From NCBI GenBank assembly GCA_964007475.1, contig OZ023274.1, positions 25,263,090 through 25,327,089 of the forward strand: 64,000 nt of DNA, read 5' to 3'. This stretch comes from Hybos culiciformis. Taxonomy: Eukaryota > Arthropoda > Insecta > Diptera > Hybotidae. A model generated the notes under the pieces. It worked only from the letters and a program-made list of their open reading frames with translations. It was not told the DNA's origin and made no database searches. Made by a program: the position numbers and the translations under genes. This document shows positions 37,355 through 49,759 of the stretch, piece after piece (position 1 is the first letter of the stretch; each line of letters starts with the position of its first letter).

Positions 37355-37426
37355 GAATTGTAAATGATAGGTATCAAGTAAATCATTCTGATGAGTCCTA
37401 AGCTTGATACCAGGACGAAACAATTC
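37355..37426 (+). ncRNA. Hammerhead ribozyme, type III, apparently intact
   Basis: All parts of a hammerhead are present in order. Stem III 5' strand GAATTG (37355-37360); cleavage triplet GTA, cut predicted after A37362; stem I AATGAT (37363-37368) with ATCATT (37382-37387); core CTGATGA (37388-37394); stem II GTCCT (37395-37399) with AGGAC (37412-37416); core GAAA (37417-37420); stem III 3' strand CAATTC (37421-37426). Every stem pair is Watson-Crick. Loop I contains GGTATCAAG (37370-37378) and loop II contains its exact complement CTTGATACC (37403-37411), which would give the loop-loop contact natural hammerheads need, here unusually long. Hammerheads of this kind act as self-cleaving RNAs, often in Penelope-like or other retroelements. 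I see no reverse transcriptase nearby. A decayed relative lies at 24858-24922. Confidence 0.88.
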
Positions 37427-40400
37427 AAAAAAATTTAGTAATTTTCAAAAAAATTAAGTTTCCTAGATAAAATATTAAAATACAATTTTCAGTTTACTTC
37501 ACCATCTACTTAAAAAAATCATGTCTGTAAAATCGATCGTAAATATTCAAAGATATAAATATAAGTAAAGCTTAACTCCTCTAAACCTTACTTGAGAACC
37601 GACGTCACAAATATAGCCGAGATTATATATAATTAAAAAAAATGCTTTACATGAATCTTGATAATTTTTTGATGCGCACTATCAATATAAATAAAATAAT
37701 TTTATTATGTAAGTACTAAATATGTATCAAAATTTTTTATTCTGTAATTCTAATTTTTTTTTATTAAAAGAAAAAAAAATTTTTTTTTTCATATAATTTT
37801 ATTATTTATTCCACGTCTACCTATTTATAATTTTAAATGTCTTTTATTTGTTTTAATTCAGCATAGAGTAACAAAAACCATTTATTTTTTCTTTTGTGTT
37901 CAACCCAAAAAAATTTTTTTTTGATCCTCATTAACCTTTTTTTTTTTATTTTATTTTATTCGTATCTTGGGGAATTTATGTGATATGTTATTAAGTTGAA
38001 AAATATCCCTCAAGGCAGTTTTGATCTAAAATGGAAATCATGATGAATTTTAAAGGGTTTTTTTTTTTAAATATTTTTGCAAAATAATATAATAATAATT
38101 CTGGATATAGAATTAAGTTGTTTGGGAACATAAGAAGCCCAAAGAATTAAAAGAAAATTTTAATTTTAGATTTAGGATAAAAAAAAAGAGTCTTTGATTA
38201 ATTTAAAACATTTTTTTTTTCCTTTATTAATTTTATATCCATTTATTTTGAATAATATTAATTTTGTTTAAAAAAATTTATATGCTAACAGGTTTCTAAC
38301 ACGTTTCTAACAATAATTTTTCCTACAGAATTCATACTAAATTTTTTGATTGAAATATCATTATATCAATATAATTTAAATTTAAATTTTATTAAACCTA
38401 AATTATGTTGAAATTTTCTACAAAAATGTTGTAGTTTTTGTCGAAATTGTACTCATATTATTTTTCAATTATTTTCTGCACAAAAATTTTGAATTTAATT
38501 CATTTTATTAAATTCAAATATGCATGCACAATCTATATTATTTGTACTACAGAGATAGCTATACAGTGCATTTAGCTACTATATTTTTATTTTATTATTT
38601 TCACTTGTAATTTTCAATAACGCATTATTTTTTCCTTAAAATAAAATAAATTTACTTTAAAAATTCATTCAATATTTAAATTTATGATAAAATTATGTTA
38701 TTCTTGTTAAAATTTTGTTTGACATACATTGATTGCTGTGAATGAAGTTTTTCATTAAAAACGTAAAATTTTCATATTTCAAAAAAATTTTGCTTGATTT
38801 TAAATCAGAAAATATATAAATATACTATTTTGTCTACAAACTAGAATGTTTATCTATCTATGTATAAAGGTTATACAACAGAAATCCTATTGAATATAGT
38901 TTAAAAGGGTTAAGGTAACAAATAGAATACGAATACAGTTATGGATATTATGTTTATGTATAATGTTCGTTTTTTTTTTTTGGTAAAAATATGTAGTTAA
39001 AGATTTTATACTTTTTGAAAAAGATGAAATAAATTTTCACAGAAACCTTCTTAATTGACTAAATACTTCAATATATAATAATTCAAAAAAAAAAAAAAAA
39101 AACCAAAAGGTGAATGAGATTTATTAACTTTTATTGTTTATAATCTTGTGATCCTAGACTTAGATATATTTTGTTGAAATTTTACATCAAAAAAAAAAAA
39201 GGATGATAAAAAATATATTCTTTAAAATATTACATATATATGTGTTATACTAAGTGTACTATGGTGAACTTATTTTCGAATACAAAGTAAATGATAACAA
39301 AAATATTTTTTTAAATAAATTTTTTTGAATACAAAAAACTATATTTAGTAGAATTATTAGTTATTTGTTTTCAAGAGTGTAGAAATGGAAAGTTTTATTG
39401 GACATTGTATTTATCCCATAATTTAACAGAACAACATCCAATCAAAATTTAATTAAAAATGTATAGACTAAAAAGAACGACGCCATGGTCACCGTTTATA
39501 TATATACGAACATCACCTTTTATAAAAGTTACCAAAGAGTATGTTTACAAATCATAAATGAAATGCTTTTAAGAATAAGATTACTGTGGGATTACTGTGA
39601 ACTTATTGAAAATTAACATTAAAATGAACTAATTTTTATCTATGTATATGTATTTCCAAAAGACGGGTAAAAAAATATGCTAAAACAAGATTTTGCTCGT
39701 TGGGGATCTTATTAAAATTGATAAATTTATTCATTTAATTTTAGGCTGAAATTAAAAATTCTACCTATTTTATTTTTTCTATAAGTAAAATTTAATTTAT
39801 GATGAAGGGAAAAAGCTTTTGGTTTAAAGATAAAAAGAAATCGTTTTACATACCTAGATATTTTTGATTTATGATTTTTTTTTGTATTTTTAATTAGACA
39901 TATCCTATGAAAAAAAAAAGAAAAAATAAAATGTGGAAGAGGTAATGGTATATGATAACTCATTGATTAAAGAGAATAGAAGGATACCGCAAGATAAAAC
40001 ATTTTGTAATAAACTTCCTAGAGTGACATGAATTTACAACGGAGAGTGTTTTCATTTAAGAGATCTGATACGGAATTTGTTTTTTAAAGAAAAAAAATGT
40101 ATACCTGTACGATTTAATGAACATTTTACATTAATATCATTTGTCTTCTGTTACGCAAGAAATAATATTTCAATATGTTTTTTATAAGATTTAAAATTAG
40201 GTTTTGTTATAAAAAATTAAAATAATTTACAAAGTAGTAATCTATAGATGAGTATAACTCAAACTATAAACATTGAAATTTTTTTTAATGTTACACACAT
40301 TTCCTAACTATAGTTATTAAGTAAATATTTTAAATTTTTTGTTACATTTTTTTATAAAAAATAAATTCAATCACCTATAATCTATTTAAAGTCTGAAAAA

Positions 40401-43400
40401 AAAAAAATTCAAATATCCCCTCAAATAAAACTTAATTGTTTATAGGAATTGTATATTTTAGAAAATTTTTGCTTTTATTCTGCAATGTAATACTATCTAT
40501 TACCTTTGCATATTTTTCTACAATGTTTTACAGTATAATTTAACAACTCTTCTAATACTCAATTACGAGTTTGACTCTATGACTTTCAACAACAGGGATT
40601 TTTGTAACAAAAAAAGTCTAGCAGAAATTAAAAATAGCATTTGTATCTTATATTTGCTATTAGAACAAAAAAATTTAATAACTTAACTAAGTATGTATCA
40701 AGCTATTTCTTTCTGTCCAATGATGATAATTTTCTCCATTTCGCCCACTGTTCTCTAAAAAAGATAAGCAATTAAATTTTAATGCGCTGTGAAAAATAAT
40801 TTTTTAATGCAAGAATTTTTGATGTAGGACAGTAAAATTGGAAACTTAATGTTTTTCACATCAATAACATAAGTTTTAAATAATTTTAAGAATAAAATAA
40901 ACATAAATAAAGTTTTACTAATAAAAATAAAAAAATAAAAATAAAAAATATTTTTTGAATTTTATTTTTAAAATTTTGAATTCATTAACTTGCTGCATAT
41001 AAATATTTTTCTTCCGTAAACATGATTTTGGGAAAATAAAATATTCACAAAACAAAATTTTTATTTTAAAAATTATGAGAAAAAATATAATCTTTAGGGA
41101 ATTTTTAATAAAAGTTCTATAAATTTTTGTAGACAGAATCACGAAATGTTTTTAAATTGTTCTAAAAAAAAAAGTAAAAACTTTTTATTTATTTTTTATT
41201 TGAGTTTGAGCTATATCTCTAGAGATTTGTATATCAAAAATTATTCTTATTTTTATTCAATGAATTTTTCAATTTTTGAAACAGCTGATATTTTATACAT
41301 TTTAAAAATGAAGAACTTTATTTATTTATTTAATTTTTATAAATCTCAGATTAAAAAAAAACATCTGTAATTTTGTTGTTTTATTTTATCATTGCTGAAC
41401 AGGTGGTATATATATATATGTGTATAATATTGGCAGAAACCATTATATATGAAGTTTAAAGAATTGGTTTTTTTTTTTCAAAATAATATCTGTTATTTAT
41501 AGATTCGTATTATATAGGGTTGCAGTTCTTACTCTTAAATTAGCTTTGCAAGAAAGAAGGAATGTATAAGAATATATAGAATAGATTTGAATCATTAAAA
41601 AAAAATTGAAAAAATATCCTACAACGACTCAATTTTAAAAACGTTGCGATAAAAGTTATTGTTATTAAAAGGGTTAATAGTTAAATAAAGTTAGGAACTA
41701 TTCAAATATCTTGCAATTTTTACTATTAATTTGTAGAAACTTCAGCTTTAAGCAAAATTTTTGATCAGGCCAGAAGTAGGACTTATTTAAGGAAATTACG
41801 AACTAATAAATAGTATTAAATTTCTATATCTTGTGCAAAATTTTGAAAACTAAAATAATAATGACATTTGAAATGTTATTAAAGTGGTGAATTTTCATTC
41901 ATTTATTTTTAGAGAAACTATTACCAATGACGATTTGAAAGGATTTTTAGCATTAACATAAACATAAAATTAACATATAGAAGAATTTTATAAATTAGGC
42001 TCATGTTTACTACGATAAATTGTTTATATTTGAAAAATAATATAACAAAAAACTTTTCTTTGTATGCCAAAGTTTTCCAAAAGAATTTTTTTTTGTTGAA
42101 AAACTTTTAATGAAGAATTTAAAGAAATAGAGTACAACTATATACTATTCTTATTATTTTTACCTATGCTTATGAAGTCAAATTAACTATACTTAGTTTT
42201 AAAATAAGATATTTAATTTTTATTATGTTATCAAATTAAACATTATGTATAAATTCATTTAAATATAAATAGTTCTTTTAAGAAAATTTTTCTTTGAAAA
42301 TGAAAGAAAAGTTAGGAAATGGAATAATTAAATAAACCGATGCAATTAAAATTTAATTAGGTCAAAAATTTTACAAAACATTTTACTCAAAAAAAAAAGG
42401 ATTTTAAAATTTTGAGATACAAAAATTTTCTATAGTATATGTAGGTACATCATATTAAATTTGTATGGAGAAACTTGATTAATGTTTTACGTTTTATTTT
42501 AATTCTTAATAACTTTAAAAAGTTCAATCCTAACAATTAATCAATTTATATACCTTGTTATATTTAGTAAATGTTCATTATCAATGAAAACAATATAAAA
42601 TCCATTTATATTTCATGGAATTTAAAATTATATTTTCCTTGAATTATTTAAAAAAAATTTTTTTTTTCAATAATGAGAAAGCTGTTAAATTTTAAACAAA
42701 AATATTACAGAAATATCTTTCAACTACGAGCTTCGGTGTCTGTAGATTTTCTTTAATTTCCAAAGACTTCAATATAAAAAATATATTTCTGAAAGCTTCC
42801 CCAATTAAAAAAGAAGAAAATAGTTGGAACAAACTTTAAGCTTTTAAAGAAATTTTATGTTTATCTTTCAAAACATTTGTTCCTATAGTTTTATCAAGAA
42901 ACTGAAGCCAAACTTGGTAACAACATGCTTTAGTAGTTATAACTTGGGAATGTGTAATAAACGTACTCAATAATAGCAAGAATAACTTTAATGCCGATAA
43001 TCTCGATTTAGTTGACTTTTTAAAATTTTGTTCATTAATATAATAAATAAGTAAATTAATAAACTAAATAAATTTTACATGATTTTATGCTTTTTCTATA
43101 CAATATCAGATTTCCTTAAATTAGAAATTTATGTAATTTTTTATTTTGGAAAATTGTTCCAAAGATTATGTTATACCGATAGGTTGTTATGTGAAATGTA
43201 TAAAAACGAAAACTATATAGGACATCCTGCATAGTATATTTTAAAAGCGGAAAAAGAAACACTTAACCCACTAAAGTATTAAAAAGAAAAAACCTCCTTG
43301 CTTTTATATAGTTTTTTTTTTTTGAAAGGAAAAATTTATTATCCTTATGGTTTATTAAATTTATAATGTATGTATATTAATAATAATAATAATAATATTT

Positions 43401-45529
43401 ATTTTTTTCACTTTTACGTTCTATAAAATTATAGGTTAATTTTTAGTTTTATGTTTTTTGGTTTTTAAGTTTTTTTTTTTTACTTATTATTATTAAATGA
43501 AATATCTTCTGTTCTAACAACTTAAAGGTTCTGACTACACAAGTAGAACCTATACAGTAAAAAAATATATATAAAGTATATTATACATAAAATATCTTTT
43601 CTTGAAATAAAGTTAATATTTTATAGTATTAAATAAATTTATATCTATGTTACATTAAAAAAAATATGTTGTTACATATATGCATGTATATATAATACAT
43701 ATTTTTTTTTACTTTAGTTATGTACTCTGACGTGTAATATTTTTTTTTGTATGTATTTTTAGTATTTTTGTGTTCCTTTTATTTTTTTTGAACATAATCC
43801 CGGAAATCCCTTAGCACGAAACAAAAATTATCTTCCCAGGTTATCGTGTAATATAATAACTTTCATTTTTTGTAATAATATAAGAAATTATATATACATA
43901 TATTATATATAGAATAGTTGGTATTATTATGTAAGGTAAGTGTAGGTACTGTATTCATGTACCTAATAAATTAAATTTTTTCTATGTTTTTATCAAATGT
44001 AAAAAGATTAAAGTATAGGAAAAGTAAAATGTAAGCAAATTCTTATTATAGATATTAGTACAAATTTATATAGGTACATTTATTCTTAAATTTTAATCAA
44101 GTGGCGTTTGTTTTTAAAAAATTATAAAAATAAAACTTATAAGCCCTTAATGGTTTAAGCACAGCTACTAGCGTAAAGAAATTTTTGTAGGAATGTTCCG
44201 GAAATCTATTCACAGCTAATTTTTTCACAGAGCAAAAAAACTTAATTGCAAACAATTTATCGTTTACAAATTGTGACAAAAAAATAGCCACAAAAACATA
44301 TTTCGGTTCAAAAGAAACGCAGTGCAAAAGAAACAAAACAAATATTTTGTGGTGTAGTGAATTTTTTTAGACGCAAACAAATAACTAAAATCCGTTTTCT
44401 AATTACAAAAAATCGATAATATCTTGCGTCCGTGTAAGTTGCAGTTTTTACTGTAGCTTTTATTCAGAAAGTACAATTTGCTTGCTTTATGTGTTATGTC
44501 TGTGAAGTAAAATTACTGCATGAATTAAAACTGTTGAGTCAAATATTTCATAGTTTCTATCCCATTCAACCATGTATAGTTCAATTTTTTTTTATTTAAA
44601 TCCTAATAAACGATAAACCAAGCCAAGCAAAAAAAAAAAAAGCTTAATGAATAATTCATTATGAATTACATATACGAAGAGTGAGTAAACAATAATATAA
44701 TTTATTTAGTTTTAAATCATAGCTGACATGAAAAGTAAAAAAAATAAATAAATAAAAATGTACAAAAAAATATTTATTATAAACTTTTACAAATTAACCA
44801 GCTTTAACAATCAACGTGATAAGGTAAATAACTCGAAGCTATTGTCCTTTGCATTTTCAAAAAAAAAAAAACCCTCTTTGAAAATTTGATAAATAAAATA
44901 AATTAATTTCAAATCTTTCTTTTTTTGTGTAGATACTTTTATTTTTATTTCGTTTTAAAAATTGGCTTAATAAAAGTGCTTCCTATTTATTTTTGAAAAA
45001 TAAAATTCAGTTCTTTTTTTGTCAAAAAAATTTATAAAAAAAAAAAAATTAAGTTAAAAGGAAGAAAATATATATATTTTTTTTTATTAACAGGAAAATA
45101 AAAAGCATCCTTTAAATTCTCGGCAAAAAGAAAAGTAGTTTTCATTGCAACAACAACAAAATTGTAGATTTTATAATAAAAAAAAAATGTGTCAGGGTCA
45201 TGTCAGTATTTATATTCACAAGGTAAAAAAAACTGTATTTTTTTATGATTCTTAGAGGACAAAAATAGGTAATGTTTTCTACGCCAGCAAGATGATAGTT
45301 ATTTTTAATAAAATAAAGTGATTAATTCACTTTGTATAACATTGGGAGCAAAGATTTGCAAAACATTTCTTTTTTACTATTTATCAGTTATGTCAAATTT
45401 TATAACAATTGCATGATTTTTAAAATATAATATGTATTTTTATACTCTTAATTGTTATTGGTTTATTATAAAAAGGTTATGTTATAAGGTTTCGCAAATA
45501 TTCATAAATAGTTGCTGAGTTATTTAGTA
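37427..45529. other. AT-rich gene-free stretch (8 kb)
   Basis: It contains homopolymers, a TAA microsatellite at about 43378-43399 and many short frames (39727-39963, 40918-41142, 41146-41370, 44097-44336) that are Phe/Lys/Ile/Asn-rich and unrecognised. A GC-richer island at about 40694-40757 follows a TTTTTTAG acceptor on the minus strand, but all three frames stay open for at most about 20 codons, so it supports no call. I found no transposon ends. Confidence 0.5.
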
Positions 45530-45744
45530 AACACAATTGGGGCGACAGCGATAACGACTATCAAAAAAAATTGAAACCATATATTTGTATGGGGGTTGGA
45601 CATCCGCGATTTGTTTTTGTATCGCGGACATCAAAATGACATTTGTCCGCGATTCGAAATGACTTTTGTCCGCCGCGGACAAACGTCATTTGGCAAAATG
45701 TCATTTGTCCGCGATAAAAATTAATCGGGGACAAATGATATTTG

Positions 45745-46085
45745 GGGCTGTTCACAAATTACGTAACGGCCTAAGGGGGGGGGGGGGGGTTTGAAATTTT
45801 GTTACGGTTTGTTACGACGGGGGGAGGGGGTGTTTATAAAAATGTTATGTAACCAAATTTCCGCCTTTTTATAAAAAAAATTACACTAAATAAGTTATAA
45901 TGATTTTTGTTTTGTTTATTCGAATAAAAAAATTGTTCAAAAAGTAATTTAAATAGTGTTTAACTTTTGTTACGTTATTCTTCTGGGGGGGGGGGGGGTC
46001 TTCGCAATTTGTTACGATCTGTTACTATGGGGGGGGGGGGTTAAAAAACGGCAAAAAAAGCGTTACGTAATATGTGAACAGTCCC
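45745..46085. mobile_element. MITE with poly-G tracts, about 340 bp
   Basis: The ends GGGCTGTTCACAAATTACG and, inverted, GGGACTGTTCACATATTACG match over about 20 bp and continue into GTAACG/CGTTACG. Three G runs lie on the plus strand: about G15 at 45775-45789, G14 at 45985-45998 and G12 at 46029-46040, near repeated TTTGTTACG motifs. It interrupts the ATTTG...CAAAATGACATTTG repeat of the host element, so it inserted later. The target duplication is not clear. Confidence 0.8.
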
Positions 46086-46384
46086 TTTTGCAAAATGACA
46101 TTTGTCCGCTAAATATCTGAAAAATCAACCGCAGGCAAATGACATTTTGCAAAATGACATTTGTCCGCTAAAAATTTAAAATTTCAATCGCGGACAAATG
46201 TCACGGCGCCTATTTGTATGAGAATGAACACAATTGAGACGACTGGCGACAAACTACATTGTTGCCTGTCGACAAATTAGAAATGACAACGACAACCATA
46301 TATTTTTTTTATTTATTTTTCTATTTGTTTATTTTTTTCCTGTTTACTTATTTCGTCGCCGTCGCCATAATTGTGCTCACTCCA

Positions 46385-46431
46385 GTGACATCGCTGTCGT
46401 TGTGGTCGTCGTTGTCGTCGTCGATGTCGCC
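46385..46431. repeat. GTC/GTT triplet microsatellite
   Basis: Imperfect GTC units (GTCGTTGTGGTCGTCGTTG and onward) sit just inside the right end of the composite element. Confidence 0.8.
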
Positions 46432-46444
46432 CCAATTGTGTTAT

Positions 46445-47239
46445 TCCTTTAAAGGAAGTTTATCATACAAAAAAATTTAGGTGTTTTAAACTTCAGCTAG
46501 TTCACCTGATAAAACCCAGAATTTTTTATTTAGATGTTCTAATTACGCGAAAAAAAAAGAGAAAAATTATTAAATTATATTTGGAAATGGCACACAATAC
46601 ACAATAACGACTTTAGTAAAAATTAACTTCACTTTAAGATAATATTCGAATTTAAATGAGAACCGCACATTCGTTATGATGAAAAGGATATAGCATAATG
46701 CTACAAAAAAGTGAATTGCAAAAAAGATTATTTTCACAGTTTGCGCCAAGCCACGTCTTCGTTCTAGCTTATATTAAGTTTTAAAAATAAGGTTTAATAA
46801 TGGAAAAAAATGGTTTTTTGTCAAATTGAAAATATTCAAGAGTAATATTCTGATTTCTATTATTTTTTTAACACCATCTAGTTCTTAGTATCTATAGTCC
46901 TATAATAATATTTTTTGTTAGAAATATCTATACTAAGTATATATATATTTTGTAACAAAGGAAGGAAGAATTTTGGATGAATTTCATTACAAAATAAGTG
47001 AAAAAAAACCCTAAGGGATTTTTTTCTTCAAAGTTCCGCCAAAAATAGTTTTTGCACTTAAAACTTGTTTGAAATCAGTTGATAGTGTGAATATAAGACA
47101 AATTAAAATAAATAAAAATAATCAGAAAAACTATTTATAAGTATATATTATTTTCCTTCTTATTCCCTAAATTATCAAGAAATCTCTAAAACATCATTGA
47201 TAAGCTGAAATTAAATTAAAAATAAATATTAATGAAATA
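46445..47239. other. AT-rich gene-free stretch
   Basis: A slightly GC-richer patch at 46738-46772 (TTTGCGCCAAGCCACGTC) has no flanking signals. Nothing else is seen. Confidence 0.5.
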
Positions 47240-47599
47240 CTTGCACGCAGAGAAATGCCTTTTCATTCAATATGATTATATCAGTCATAGACTCCTAATC
47301 ATAACGAAAAAATAGCCCTATGATTAAAAATCTTCGCGCAAGATGAATAATCTTTGCATATAATTACTACGTTATACATCGTGATTATCTTATGATTTAC
47401 CTGAAATCATAAGTTATGATGCTTAATCATGCTAGTCATAAGTTATGATTAATACAAAAACATTTTTTTTTCACTTTTTATTTCATTTTCGGTGATTAAA
47501 ATTCAGATTATTTACTTTAATTACTAAAATAATAGTACATAGTTGAAATTTTCTGTAATGTCGCTAAAAAAAAATAAAAAACCAAAATTTTTTTGCTTT

Positions 47600-47660
47600 C
47601 TTCGGGATTCGAACCTGCGTCCTTAACATTACAAATAGCCAACACACCACACAGAAAATG
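47600..47660 (-). pseudogene. tRNA-derived SINE-like head (inverted copy)
   Basis: The minus strand carries a perfect B box GGTTCGAATCC (47605-47615). It aligns with the plus-strand unit at 47708-47770 through GTGTTGGC, ATGTTAAGGAC and CAGGTTCGAATCC. The A-box region reads TGTGTGGTGTG and has decayed. It does not fold as a complete tRNA. Confidence 0.65.
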
Positions 47661-47707
47661 TGTATACCAAATTTATATTTTCTATTTTATGTACATTTTA
47701 AATTTCA

Positions 47708-47770
47708 ATACCGTAGCTGAGTGGTAGTGTTGGCGGATTGCAATGCTAAAGACCCAGGTTCGAATCCGGA
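47708..47770 (+). pseudogene. tRNA-derived SINE-like head
   Basis: The A box TAGCTGAGTGG (47714-47724) and B box GGTTCGAATCC (47757-47767) match the Pol III promoter consensus with normal spacing. No acceptor stem can be formed from the flanks, and an A/T-rich tail (47771-47935) follows, so it is a SINE-like unit and not a tRNA gene. The preceding segment (about 47664-47700) is shared with the 5S-bearing element at 31.9 kb. Confidence 0.7.
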
Positions 47771-47935
47771 AGAAGACATAAGAAATAAAATTGTAAATTT
47801 AATAAAAATATAATAAATAAAATTTAATAAATTAAAAAAATATTAAAATAAAATAAAAAATTAAATAAATGAAAATTAAATAAAAAAAAATTAAATAAAA
47901 AAAATTAATAAAAAAAACTTAAATTTTATTTTCTT
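47771..47935 (+). repeat. A-rich tail, TAAATAAAA-like
   Basis: About 165 bp is built from AATAAAATT and TTAAATAAAAA variants and directly follows the tRNA-like head. Confidence 0.75.
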
Positions 47936-48175
47936 ATGTAAAATAGCAGCCATTACTGGCTTTTAAGACGTAAGAAATGAAATCGATATTATTGGGTTGC
48001 AGGATTTATGATTTTGTAGTCATAGTGATTGTTTTTACCCTTAGTCATTGTTTATGATTAATATTTACGGTTTATGATTAGTTATTAAGAGCTGAGTTCT
48101 CTGACTGCTTTACGCATATGTACAATCGTCATAATCATAATATCTGATTGGATTTCTCTCCGTGTGGGGCTCAAG

Positions 48176-49531
48176 TATTACAGTTTGAATGCGAATTGTA
48201 GCTGTTGTAACTGCTGCTGAAGATTTTAAAGCATAGTTTCGTATTCGAAAATAAAAGCGAGTAGGAATTAAAAAAAAAAATTCAATTCAAAAAAAGGCTA
48301 AACATCCTTAAAATTATTTGAAGTTTTTCCTCAACGCTTTATTTGTTTTTTTTTATGTCGTTTGAAACCGATCCAAAAAATATTTACATATATTAATTTT
48401 TTCTTTCCTTTTCAAATTTACACTTTTCAGATTATTTCAAATCATGAATGAAATTTGATTAATTCAACACAAATATGAATGTATGAATTATGAATATTTT
48501 TAATAAAATCAATTTTTAACATTTCAATCTTTTTGAGTTTAATTTTGTAACTTGACTTTAAATCCTTAGTCCTTCTAAATATAAAAATGAAAATATTTAA
48601 AAAAAAAACAAAATGTATGAAAAATTCATAAATAAATCCTTTAAATTTTAAACCTTTACAAATAAAAATTATTTCTAATTTATTCTAATTTTCATGTCAT
48701 CTTGTTAGTCAATATTTTTATTTGTGTCTGAAAGTTTTACCTATAAAGATCCGACTTTATGACAGTAAACTGTTGCACTCCACTTGCATATTACTCCAGA
48801 TAGAACAATTGTTAAATCGATATTAATTTTGAAAATTCTTTAAGATTAAATTACACAGGGATAAGAGAAATGGCATTTGGTTTCCAAAATTACTTGGATA
48901 TAATTTTAATTTTCTTCAAAATAATCGAGACAAACGTTTTGGAACATGAGGAATCATCTAGAACTTTTTTTTTGAGCCGATTTTAGACACAATGTCCTAC
49001 AACACTATATAACATATATCATAGAAAGTTAGAAAATAATTTATAAATTTGAAATATTATTATGGTGCGGATCACGTAGTTTTGTATGAAGATAACAATT
49101 GGGTCAGAGTTTAATTTACATAATTGGTTCACAAAATAATAATTGTTTTGACAGAAATTCAAAAATAAAACCTTTTTCCATGTTTCAATTTTGAACTTTA
49201 AAAATAATTAATAAATTGTATTTCAATTCAGCTTATTTTTATTGTTAAAATATCAATGAGTTCTTATTAGCTTTTCCTTTTTTCTCAAGTATAAAAAATT
49301 TTATAAGCTCTTGATACAGAACCCACAACGTATAAATATTCAAATTCCTATCACATTCATGTTTTCAATATGTATTTTTATCAGTTATTTATTGATTAAT
49401 AAAATTTTATTATTATTTTTACATATTTTGCAAAAAAAAATAAAAAATATAAAATTGAAAAAATAAAAAAAATTGTGCGTGTAAAAAAAATTATACAAAA
49501 GCCATGAATAAATAAAATCTTTTATTTTCTA
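48176..49531. other. AT-rich gene-free stretch
   Basis: I see no element ends, RNA genes or splice-flanked islands. Confidence 0.5.
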
Positions 49532-49532
49532 G

Positions 49533-49759
49533 GGATTTTCAACATCAAACAGATGAAAAAAATTAAGTATACCTATAACAATTTTAAAAATAACAAAATG
49601 AAAAACTTTATGATGGCAACTATGGCATTACAAGTTTTCAATCCAGAGATCAATTACAATAATTTACACAAAATAACAACTCTTCGAACAAGAGAGGATT
49701 CAAAGGATCTGCACATTCGTGATCAAGTTTTAATTAATTTTTTATACATCAAATATTAG
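49533..49759 (+). CDS. Possible terminal exon (weak)
   Basis: TTTATTTTCTAG at 49521-49532 is a good splice acceptor. The frame from there is open for 75 codons to TAG at 49757-49759. The second half, with the EINYNNLHKITTLRTREDSK segment, is less AT-biased than chance frames nearby. An ATG occurs at 49553, but nothing marks it as a start. The protein is unrecognised. It could be a last exon, or chance. Confidence 0.2.

Larger units (their letters stand above)
45530..46444. mobile_element. Composite TIR element with TGTCCGCG motifs
   Basis: Ends ACACAATTGGGGCGACA (45531 onward) and its inverse near 46427-46443 form the terminal repeat; GACAACGAC-type triplets follow on each side. Inside, AAAATGACATTTGTCCGCG and its inverse recur several times at 45600-45740 and 46088-46205. 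An internal ACACAATTGAGACGAC (about 46229) repeats the terminus. The element is split by the poly-G MITE at 45745-46085. The short frames here (45561-45755, 46234-46452, 46259-46480) are repeat sequence. I could not assign a target duplication. Confidence 0.65.
47240..48175. mobile_element. TA-type TIR element with opposed tRNA-derived units, 936 bp
   Basis: The left end reads CTTGCACGCAGAGAAATGCC. The right end read inward is CTTGAGCCCCACACGGAGAG followed by AAATCC, so the terminal match is interrupted by a 7 bp insertion. TA flanks both ends (47238-47239, 48176-48177). The interior is dense in TTATGATT, AATCATAA and CTTAATCAT motifs in both orientations. Two tRNA-derived units face each other in the middle, followed by an A-rich tail. 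No transposase is present. Confidence 0.65.

Noticed and set aside
40694..40757. Island after a TTTTTTAG acceptor on the minus strand
   Set aside because: All three frames are open for only up to about 20 codons, so coding potential cannot be judged.
47714..47767. Functional tRNA gene
   Set aside because: A and B boxes are present, but no acceptor stem forms and an A-rich tail follows, so a SINE-like unit fits better.
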